Origin: Nocardioides flavescens
GTDB lineage: Bacteria; Actinomycetota; Actinomycetes; Propionibacteriales; Nocardioidaceae
NCBI RefSeq assembly: GCF_009823805.1
Contig: NZ_WUEK01000020.1
Span: forward strand, 1 to 36,010
Reading direction: 5' to 3'
DNA length: 36,010 nt
Below the pieces are notes generated by a model. The model searched no databases. It saw nothing but the letters and a program-made list of their open reading frames with translations, and was not told the DNA's origin. A program made the translations under genes and the position numbers. Positions 30,679 through 36,010 of this stretch are shown in pieces; position 1 is the first letter of the stretch; each line of letters starts with the position of its first letter.

Positions 30679-31686
30679 GACGGCGTCGAGCAGCGCGAGC
30701 ACCCGGTCCGTGACCTCGGGCGGGCGCACCGCCAGCCGCACCCAGGAGCCGTCGAGGCCGGGGAACGTGTCGCACCGGCGCACGGCGACCCCTGCCTCGC
30801 GCAGCCGGCTGTGCACGCCCAGGCCGGGGCGGGCGAGCACGAACGCGGTCGCGGACGGCACGTGGTGCACGTCGAGGTGGCGCAGGCCGGCCTCGAGGTG
30901 GAGGCGCCAGGCGGCGAGCAGACCGGCGCGGCGTACGGACTCGTCGCGGGCGACCTCGGTGGCGCAGGCGCTCATCGCGGCGGCGGCAGCGGTCGACACC
31001 GACCACGGCGTGCGGGCGGCGCGCAGCGGCGCCACGTCGTCGGGGTGGCCCAGGAGGTAGCCGGCTCGGACGCCGGGGATGGACCACTGCTTGGTCAGGC
31101 TGCGCACGACGACCAGCCCGGGCTGGGCGTGGTCGGCCAGCGACTCCGGCTCGCCGGGCACGGCGTCCATGAAGGCCTCGTCGACGACGACGGTGCGACC
31201 CGGTCGGACGAGCGCACGCACGGCGGAGGCGGGGTGCAGCACGCCCGTCGGGTTGGTGGGGTTGCCGAGCACGACGAGGTCGGCGTCGTCGGGCACCGCA
31301 GGCAGGGCGAACGGCGCGGTCGCGATTGCCGTGCCGACGTCGTGACCGGCCGCGAGCAGCGCCGCGTGGGGCTCGGTGAACTGGGGGTGCACGACGACCG
31401 GCCGGCGCCACGGCCGTCGCGCCAGCAGCGTGAAGGCCTCGGCCGCACCGGCGGTGGCCACGCAGTCGGCGGGCTCGCGGTGGTGGTACGCCGCGAGCGC
31501 GGCCTCCGCCGAGGTCGGGTCGGGGTAGCGGCCGATGTCGTCGAGGCTCGCGCGAAGCGCGTCGTCGAGCCAGGTGGGCCGGGGCCCGGGGAAGACGTTG
31601 ACGGCCAGGTCGAGGAGCCCGGGCGTGGCCTCGACGTCGCCGTGGTGGTGCAGGCCGTCCTGCTGGCCGTCGTGCTCGTCAGCCAT
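30655..31686 (-). CDS. cobC: PLP-dependent aminotransferase-fold CobC (Rv2231c type; threonine-phosphate decarboxylase-like)
   Basis: Fold-type I PLP enzyme of 343 residues, of the class that decarboxylates L-threonine-O-3-phosphate to aminopropanol phosphate for the nucleotide loop. Visible blocks: NPTNPTG at 142-148, VDEAF (D169) and the Schiff-base lysine K199 in SLTKQWSIPGVRAGY. The N-terminus carries a His-rich DGLHHHGDVEA stretch typical of the actinobacterial group. Exact activity is inferred from family and context. ATG 31686 overlaps the cobB stop by eight bases, making it the last gene of the chelatase-cobO-cobB-cobC operon. In M. tuberculosis the homologue lies next to the nif3/zinc-ribbon block; here it has moved into the main cob operon. 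Confidence 0.88.
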   Translation of the reverse strand: MADEHDGQQDGLHHHGDVEATPGLLDLAVNVFPGPRPTWLDDALRASLDDIGRYPDPTSAEAALAAYHHREPADCVATAGAAEAFTLLARRPWRRPVVVHPQFTEPHAALLAAGHDVGTAIATAPFALPAVPDDADLVVLGNPTNPTGVLHPASAVRALVRPGRTVVVDEAFMDAVPGEPESLADHAQPGLVVVRSLTKQWSIPGVRAGYLLGHPDDVAPLRAARTPWSVSTAAAAAMSACATEVARDESVRRAGLLAAWRLHLEAGLRHLDVHHVPSATAFVLARPGLGVHSRLREAGVAVRRCDTFPGLDGSWVRLAVRPPEVTDRVLALLDAVLGDCPSA

Positions 31687-33040
31687 GGGCGTGGACGGCC
31701 TCGGCGAACCTCGCGGCGAGCTGCGGGTGGCCGGCCCAGTGGGTGTGGAGGTACGACGCGTGCAGCGTCGGGCCGGCGAACCCCTCGGGGCTGCCGTCGA
31801 TGTGCCAGGCGGGGGTGGCGCCGTGACCGGGGTCGGTGCGGGTGCGGTGGAACTCGTGGCCCGTGACGCGCTCGCCGGCGCGGGTGAGCAGGGTGTCGGT
31901 CGGCGCGACGGCCTCGGGGTAGCGCAGCGTGAGCCGTTCGTGCATCGCCGCGCGGGCGCCGACCGCACCGACCATCGGGCTGTCGTCGAGCGTCTCGGCG
32001 AGGTAGAGCAGGCCGGCGCACTCGGCGACGGTCGGCACCCCGTCGGCCACCGCCTGCGCGAGCTCGCGGCGCAGCGGGGCGTTGAGCGTGAGCTCGGCCG
32101 CGTGCACCTCGGGGAACCCGCCTCCCAGGTAGATCCCGCGGGTGCCCGGCGGCAGCTCGGCGTCGGTCAGCGGGTCGAAGGCCACCGGCTCGCACCCGGC
32201 CGCCCGCAGCAGCTCCTCGGTCTCGGCGTAGCGGAACGTGAAGGCCCGTCCACCGGCGACCGCCACGACCGGCCTCCCGCTCTGGGGCGGAGCGCCGAGG
32301 GCTGCGGCGGGGTCCCACGGCTCGCCGCCCAGCGCGGGGGCGGAGCGGGCGACGTCGAGCAGTGCGTCGAGGTCGAGGTGGGCCTCGACCTGCTGGGCGA
32401 GCCGGTCGAGGGCGTCGGTGGCCAGGCCGCGCTCGGCGGCGGGGACGAGGCCGAGGTGGCGCGAGGGAGCACTGACGTCGGCGTCGCGGGGGAGCGCGCC
32501 GAGCACCGGCAGCCGCATGGCGCGGCGCACCTCGTCGACCATGCGAGGAGAGGAGACCTGGTTGAGGACGACACCCACGACGTCGACCGAGTCGTCGTAC
32601 GTCGCCATGCCGTGCACCACCGCGCCCAGGGAGCGGGAGGCGCGCGAGACGTCGACGACGAGCACGACCGGGGTGCGGGTGAGGGCGGCGACGTGGGCGG
32701 TGGAGGAGAAGCCGTCGGTGCCGACCTTGCCGTCGAAGAGGCCCATGACGCCTTCGACGACGGCGACGTCGGCCGGTCGTGGCGATCGTGCGCCGTGCAG
32801 GAGCAACGGGACCATCGCGTCGGGGCCGCACAGGTGGGGATCGAGGTTGCGGCCCGGGCGACCGGAGGCGAGCGCGTGGTAGCCGGGGTCGATGTAGTCG
32901 GGGCCGACCTTGTGGCCCGACACCTCCAGCCCGCGGCGGGTCAGCGTGGCGATGATCCCCGTGGTGACCGTCGTCTTCCCCGACCCCGTGGAGGGGGCGG
33001 CGACGACGATCCGAGGCAGGGGCGCGGGGAGGGCGGTCAC
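31679..33040 (-). CDS. cobB: Cobyrinate a,c-diamide synthase (hydrogenobyrinic acid a,c-diamide synthase) CobB
   Basis: Glutamine- and ATP-dependent amidotransferase of 453 residues that amidates carboxylates a and c. The N-terminal DTB-synthetase-like domain has APSTGSGKTT (15-24), KVGPDYIDPGYH (44-55) and VEGVMGLFDG (95-104). The C-terminal glutaminase-like domain has YLGGGFPE (304-311) and nucleophile C341 in AECAGLLYL, with LHASYLHTHW near the end. GTG 33040 overlaps the cobO stop as GTGA; GTG 33043 one codon upstream is equally possible. The length is normal. Confidence 0.95.
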   Translation of the reverse strand: MTALPAPLPRIVVAAPSTGSGKTTVTTGIIATLTRRGLEVSGHKVGPDYIDPGYHALASGRPGRNLDPHLCGPDAMVPLLLHGARSPRPADVAVVEGVMGLFDGKVGTDGFSSTAHVAALTRTPVVLVVDVSRASRSLGAVVHGMATYDDSVDVVGVVLNQVSSPRMVDEVRRAMRLPVLGALPRDADVSAPSRHLGLVPAAERGLATDALDRLAQQVEAHLDLDALLDVARSAPALGGEPWDPAAALGAPPQSGRPVVAVAGGRAFTFRYAETEELLRAAGCEPVAFDPLTDAELPPGTRGIYLGGGFPEVHAAELTLNAPLRRELAQAVADGVPTVAECAGLLYLAETLDDSPMVGAVGARAAMHERLTLRYPEAVAPTDTLLTRAGERVTGHEFHRTRTDPGHGATPAWHIDGSPEGFAGPTLHASYLHTHWAGHPQLAARFAEAVHAHG

Positions 33041-33651
33041 CACTCGATGCCCCGCTGGCCCTTCTGGCCGCGGTCCATCTGGTGCTTGACCTTGGTCATC
33101 TCGGTGACCAGGTCGGCGACCTCGACGAGCCGCGGGTGGGCGCGCCGGCCGGTCACCACGACGTACTGCCGTCCGGGGCGCGCCGAGAGCGTCTCGACGA
33201 CGTCGTCGACGTCGACCCAGCCCCACTCCACGAGGTAGGTGAACTCGTCGAGGACGTAGAGGTCGTGGCGCTCCTCGGCGATCCGGCGCTTGACCTCGGC
33301 CCAGCCCTCGGCGGCGTCGCGGGCGTGGTCCTCGGCCTCGCCGGCCTTGCGGGTCCACGACCAGCCGGCGCCCATCTTGTGCCACTCGACGGGCCCGCCC
33401 TCGCCGGTCTCGCGGTGCAGCTCGCCGAGGCGCTCGAGGACGGTCTGCTCGCCGATGCGCCACTTGGCCGACTTCACGAACTGGAAGACCCCGACGTCCC
33501 ACCCCTGGTTCCAGGCACGGATGGCGAGACCGAACGCCGCGGTGGACTTCCCCTTGCCGTCGCCGGTGTGGACCATCAGGAGCGGCAGGTGGCGCCGCTG
33601 CGCGGTCGTGAGCCCGTCGTCGGGGACGACCTCGACCCGACCCTGCGGCAT
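33037..33651 (-). CDS. cobO: Corrinoid adenosyltransferase CobO/BtuR
   Basis: ATP:co(I)rrinoid adenosyltransferase of 204 residues that forms the Co-C bond of adenosylcobalamin. The P-loop GDGKGKST is at 30-37, followed by AFGLAIRAWNQGWDVGVFQFVKSAKWRIGE, the DLYVLDEFTYLVEWGWV acidic block and VVVTGRRAHPRLVEVADLVTEM. The length is right for the family. ATG 33651 overlaps the chelatase stop by one base (TGATG). Confidence 0.96.
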   Translation of the reverse strand: MPQGRVEVVPDDGLTTAQRRHLPLLMVHTGDGKGKSTAAFGLAIRAWNQGWDVGVFQFVKSAKWRIGEQTVLERLGELHRETGEGGPVEWHKMGAGWSWTRKAGEAEDHARDAAEGWAEVKRRIAEERHDLYVLDEFTYLVEWGWVDVDDVVETLSARPGRQYVVVTGRRAHPRLVEVADLVTEMTKVKHQMDRGQKGQRGIEW

Positions 33652-35660
33652 CAGGCGACCCGGGTGCGCACGGCACCGGCCAGGGCGGTGGCGTCGACCT
33701 GGCCGACCGGCACGTGCTCGGCCCCCAGGTGCTCGGCCAGCACGGCGCCGAGACCGAGCCGGAACGGCCCCGCCTCGCAGTCGACGAGCACGCTGGCGAT
33801 CCCGGCGTGGGCGAGGAGCGCCGCGGCCTGACGGGAGCGGACCACGGGGTCGGCCCCGGCGGTCGCGCGGCCGTCGGTCACGACCACGAGCAGGGGGCGC
33901 CGCCGCGGGTCGCGGACCCGCTCGAGCTCGAGCACGCGCGATGCCTCCAGCAGCCCCTCGGCGAGCGGTGTGCGGCCGCCGGCGGGCAGCTCCTGGAGCC
34001 GCCGCGCCGCGGCGTCGACCGAGTGGGTCGGCGGCAGGGCGAGGTCGGCCCGGTCGGCGCGGAACGTCACCAGTCCGACCTTGTCGCGGCGCTGGTAGGC
34101 GTCCATCAGCAGGCTCAGGATCGCGGTCTTGACCTGCTCCATCCGCTTGCGCGCCGCCATCGACCCCGAAGCGTCGACGCAGAACAGCACCAGGTTGGAC
34201 TCGCGGCCCTCCCGCACGGCGACCCGCAGGTCGGCGGTCTGCAGGTGCAGCCGGCCGTCGACGCGTCCGCGCGTCACCTGGTGCGGCGCCGCCGCGCGGA
34301 CGGTCTCGACCAGGTCGAGCGCACCCTGGGTGCCCGGTCGCGACCCCACCCGGCGCCCCGTCGCCGTCACCGCCCGGCTGCGCCGACCCGCCTCTCCCGT
34401 GCCCGTCCCCGTCACGGTGAAGAGCCGGGCGCGGTACGGCGTCCCGGCGCTCGCGGTGCTGGTCTGCTCCGAGGTCAGAGCTTGACCACCGCTGGTTGAG
34501 GAAGGCGCGCTAGCGCCTGTCTCGAAACCACTGTCGCTGCCGTTGGTTGAGGAAGGCGCGCTAGCGCCTGTCTCGAAACCACTGTCGGTCGACTCGGTGC
34601 TCCCACCCGAGTGGTTTCGAAACGGTTGCTGCGCAACCTCCTCAACCACCGGGTCGTCGCCTTCCGCCTGCTGGCCGGCGGTCTGCTCAACCCCTGCTTC
34701 GTCCTTCCCGCCACCACCGCCCGGGTCCGGCTCCGGCTCGTCGTCGCCCAGCACCTCGTCGAGGAGCGCCTCGTCGAGCCCGGGGGCGTCGAACGGGTTG
34801 CGCCGGCGCCGGTGGGGGAGCGCGAGGCGGGCGGCGACCCGGACGTCCTCGAGCGTGACGGTGGTGCGGCCGTGCCAGGCGGCGTGGGCAACGGCGGTGC
34901 GGGCGGTGACGATGTCGGCGCGCAGGCCGTCGACGTCGAAGGCCGCGCACACCTCGGCGACCTTGAGCAGCATCGCGTCGCCGAGCTCGACGGAGCCGAC
35001 GGCGGCCTGGGCGGCGGTGATGCGCGCGGTGAGCGCCTCCTCGCTGCCGGCGTACGCCGCGGCGAAGCCGGCCGGGTCGGCGTCGAAGCCCATGCGCCGG
35101 CGCACGACCTCGACCCGCATGGCCGGGTCGCGGGGCGCGGCGACCTCGACGGTGAGGCCGAACCGGTCGAGCAGCTGCGGGCGCAGCTCGCCCTCCTCGG
35201 GGTTCATGGTGCCGACGAGGACGAACCGCGCGTCGCGGGTCACCGAGACGCCGTCGCGCTCGACGGTGACCCGGCCCATCGCGGCCGCGTCGAGCAGCAC
35301 GTCGACGAGGTGGTCGTGCAGGAGGTTGACCTCGTCGACGTAGAGGATCCCGCGGTGGGCCTTGACCAGCAGGCCGGGCTCGTACTCCGCCTGGCCGTGC
35401 GCCAGCACCTTCTCCAGGTGCAGCGAGCCGAGCACGCGGTCCTCGGTGGCGCCGACCGGCAGCTCGACGAGCCGCACCGGCTCGTCGGGGGCGAGCGGCG
35501 GCAGCACGGCGGCGAGGCCGCGGACGATCGTCGACTTGGCGGTGCCCTTCTCGCCGCGCACGAGCACGCCGCCGATCTCGGGCGAGATGCTCGTGAGCAC
35601 CAGGGCGAGGGACATGTCGCCAGGGTCGACGACGGCGGAGAAGGGGTAGATCGCTGGCAT
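33651..35660 (-). CDS. ChlI/ChlD-type chelatase ATPase (putative cobaltochelatase subunit), linker built from palindromic elements
   Basis: Fused AAA+ and vWA subunit of 669 residues, the type that powers CobN in actinobacteria. The AAA+ part has Walker A GEKGTAKST (36-44), Walker B ILYVDEVNLL (105-114), the sensor segment GTMNPEEGELRPQLLDRFGL and the C-terminal lid to about 300. An acidic, low-complexity linker (about 301-400) follows. The vWA part has MIDAS DASGS (496-500) and TDGRAT. The linker contains three copies of the 39-bp palindromic element: two identical direct copies 51 bases apart (SGFETGASAPSST twice) and one inverted (VVEEVAQQPFRNH). ATG 35660 has GGGAG upstream; ATG 35690 has no ribosome site and is rejected. 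It is the first gene after a cobalamin riboswitch. Confidence 0.93.
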   Translation of the reverse strand: MPAIYPFSAVVDPGDMSLALVLTSISPEIGGVLVRGEKGTAKSTIVRGLAAVLPPLAPDEPVRLVELPVGATEDRVLGSLHLEKVLAHGQAEYEPGLLVKAHRGILYVDEVNLLHDHLVDVLLDAAAMGRVTVERDGVSVTRDARFVLVGTMNPEEGELRPQLLDRFGLTVEVAAPRDPAMRVEVVRRRMGFDADPAGFAAAYAGSEEALTARITAAQAAVGSVELGDAMLLKVAEVCAAFDVDGLRADIVTARTAVAHAAWHGRTTVTLEDVRVAARLALPHRRRRNPFDAPGLDEALLDEVLGDDEPEPDPGGGGGKDEAGVEQTAGQQAEGDDPVVEEVAQQPFRNHSGGSTESTDSGFETGASAPSSTNGSDSGFETGASAPSSTSGGQALTSEQTSTASAGTPYRARLFTVTGTGTGEAGRRSRAVTATGRRVGSRPGTQGALDLVETVRAAAPHQVTRGRVDGRLHLQTADLRVAVREGRESNLVLFCVDASGSMAARKRMEQVKTAILSLLMDAYQRRDKVGLVTFRADRADLALPPTHSVDAAARRLQELPAGGRTPLAEGLLEASRVLELERVRDPRRRPLLVVVTDGRATAGADPVVRSRQAAALLAHAGIASVLVDCEAGPFRLGLGAVLAEHLGAEHVPVGQVDATALAGAVRTRVA
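34493..34531 (-). repeat. 39-bp palindromic element, chelatase copy a
   Basis: Identical over 39 bases to copy b and to the cobN copy, in the same orientation relative to its gene. It encodes GFETGASAPSST in the chelatase frame. Confidence 0.92.
34544..34582 (-). repeat. 39-bp palindromic element, chelatase copy b
   Basis: Identical to copy a, starting 51 bases (17 codons) after it, so the protein carries a 17-residue tandem unit. It is read in the same frame as the cobN copy. Confidence 0.92.
34611..34650 (+). repeat. Palindromic element, chelatase copy c (inverted, different core)
   Basis: Shares the termini GTGGTTTCGA and TCCTCAACCAC with the family but has a different stem core (GGTTGCTGCGCAACC). 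It lies opposite in orientation to copies a and b and is read as VVEEVAQQPFRNH, the same reverse frame as the inverted cobF copy. Confidence 0.85.
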
Positions 35661-35695
35661 GTGAGGCTCCCGCTCGTGTGCCGTGGACATCCGCC

Positions 35696-35825
35696 CCGAG
35701 GCCGGTCTTCGGACTTCCGGCACGCGCTCCCGGTCACCGCAGCGGGCCTGTGCCGGACTCCCACCGGCTTCCCAGATTCTCCCGTCGGGCTGACGCCGTC
35801 GGGGCACCTCGGAGCTGCGCGGTCA
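35696..35825 (-). promoter_or_regulatory. Cobalamin riboswitch upstream of the chelatase-cobO-cobB-cobC operon
   Basis: The minus strand reads GGGAAGCCGGTGGGAGTCCGGCACAGGCCCGCTGCGGTGACC, then a variable arm, then CGGAAGTCCGAAGACCGGCC as the closing block. This is the standard cobalamin aptamer core. The chelatase ribosome site lies about 25 bases after it. Confidence 0.92.
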
Positions 35826-35834
35826 CGATAGCGT
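35825..35834. promoter_or_regulatory. Divergent -10 pair between the chelatase riboswitch and cobL
   Basis: The minus strand has TATCGT (35830-35825), placed to start the riboswitch transcript. The plus strand has TAGCGT (35829-35834), eight bases before GTG 35843 with no ribosome site between, suggesting a leaderless cobL transcript. The boxes overlap by two bases. Confidence 0.4.
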
Positions 35835-35842
35835 CACCGCCC

Positions 35843-36010
35843 GTGGTCGACCTCTCGGAGCCCCGCTACCTCGTGGTCGTCGGTCTCGCCGCCGACGGTT
35901 GGGCCTCGGCGTCCCCCGCCGTGCGCGCCGTCGTCGAGGCGGCGGAGGTGGTCGTGGGCTCGCCGCGACTGCTCGCGACGGTGCCGCCGGTGACCGACCA
36001 GCAGCGGGTC
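35843..36010 (+). CDS. cobL: Precorrin-6Y methyltransferase (decarboxylating) CobL, N-terminal fragment
   Basis: The first 56 codons of a tetrapyrrole methylase; the gene runs off the right edge. YLVVVGLAADGWASASPAVRAVVEAAEVVVGSPRLL matches the N-terminus of CobL/CbiE, which carries out C5/C15 methylation and decarboxylation after CobK. GTG 35843 lies eight bases after a -10 box, so it is probably leaderless. It is divergent from the chelatase operon, and no riboswitch is visible on its own strand. Confidence 0.8.
   Translation, partial: MVDLSEPRYLVVVGLAADGWASASPAVRAVVEAAEVVVGSPRLLATVPPVTDQQRV

Noticed and set aside
34493..34582. Integron attC sites or transposon ends
   Set aside because: No integrase or transposase is present, the units are only about 39 bases long, and they sit inside conserved genes without target-site duplications that I can see.
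34493..34650. Frameshift or pseudogene in the chelatase gene caused by repeats
   Set aside because: All three elements keep the frame, and both the AAA+ and vWA domains are complete and continuous in one open frame.

Overview
The window is very GC-rich, gene-dense DNA. Start codons are often GTG and neighbouring genes often overlap at GTGA or TGATG. Gene content and order (a nif3-like gene, a zinc-ribbon gene and an RNase H/phosphatase fusion in a row, as in the Mycobacterium tuberculosis Rv2230c-Rv2228c block; a SigL-like sigma factor; actinobacterial small dispersed palindromes) point to a high-GC actinobacterium. A Nocardioides-like member of the Nocardioidaceae is my best guess. The taxon is an inference from style and synteny.

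Left part (1-15.4 kb), general chromosome: a partial old-yellow-enzyme oxidoreductase; a small secreted protein; a two-component operon made of a small membrane protein, a histidine kinase and an OmpR-type regulator; an acyl-CoA synthetase; a cluster of three palindromes; a zinc alcohol dehydrogenase; the nif3-like, zinc-ribbon and RNase H/phosphatase genes with a kinase-fold-like protein; YaaA; an RNB ribonuclease; a HAD phosphatase; and a SigL-like sigma/anti-sigma pair.

Right part (15.4-36 kb), aerobic-type cobalamin (B12) biosynthesis in several transcription units, three of them headed by cobalamin riboswitches. (1) Plus strand: riboswitch, CbiX-like/[2Fe-2S] fusion, cobN, cobF, a 2H phosphoesterase, cobQ, cobK. 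(2) cobD (minus) and cobU (plus) diverge from start codons that share a base. (3) Minus strand: riboswitch, cbtB, cbtA (cobalt uptake), cobT, cobS. (4) Minus strand: riboswitch, ChlI/ChlD-type chelatase subunit, cobO, cobB, cobC (Rv2231c type). (5) The start of cobL on the plus strand at the right edge. Between (3) and (4) lie a condensation-domain/GNAT fusion and an alpha/beta hydrolase, transcribed divergently. Together these genes cover cobalt import, cobalt insertion (CobN plus the ChlID-like ATPase), ring modification (CobF, CobK, CobL), amidation (CobB, CobQ), adenosylation (CobO), aminopropanol and lower-ligand assembly (CobC, CobD, CobU, CobT, CobS) and possibly the last phosphatase step (RNase H/CobC-like fusion). 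The genes cobA/I/G/J/M/H are not in the window.

The most unusual signal is a family of about 39-bp palindromic elements lying inside coding regions of the cobalamin genes. One copy in cobN and two in the chelatase gene are identical over 39 bp, lie in the same orientation and are read in the same frame (peptide GFETGASAPSST). A divergent forward copy plus an inverted copy sit at the start of cobF, and another inverted copy is in the chelatase linker. Other notable signals are two probable CTG start codons, 11-bp-phased direct repeats that link the two-component system to the secreted-protein gene, nested palindromes between convergent genes, and divergent promoters with overlapping -10 boxes.
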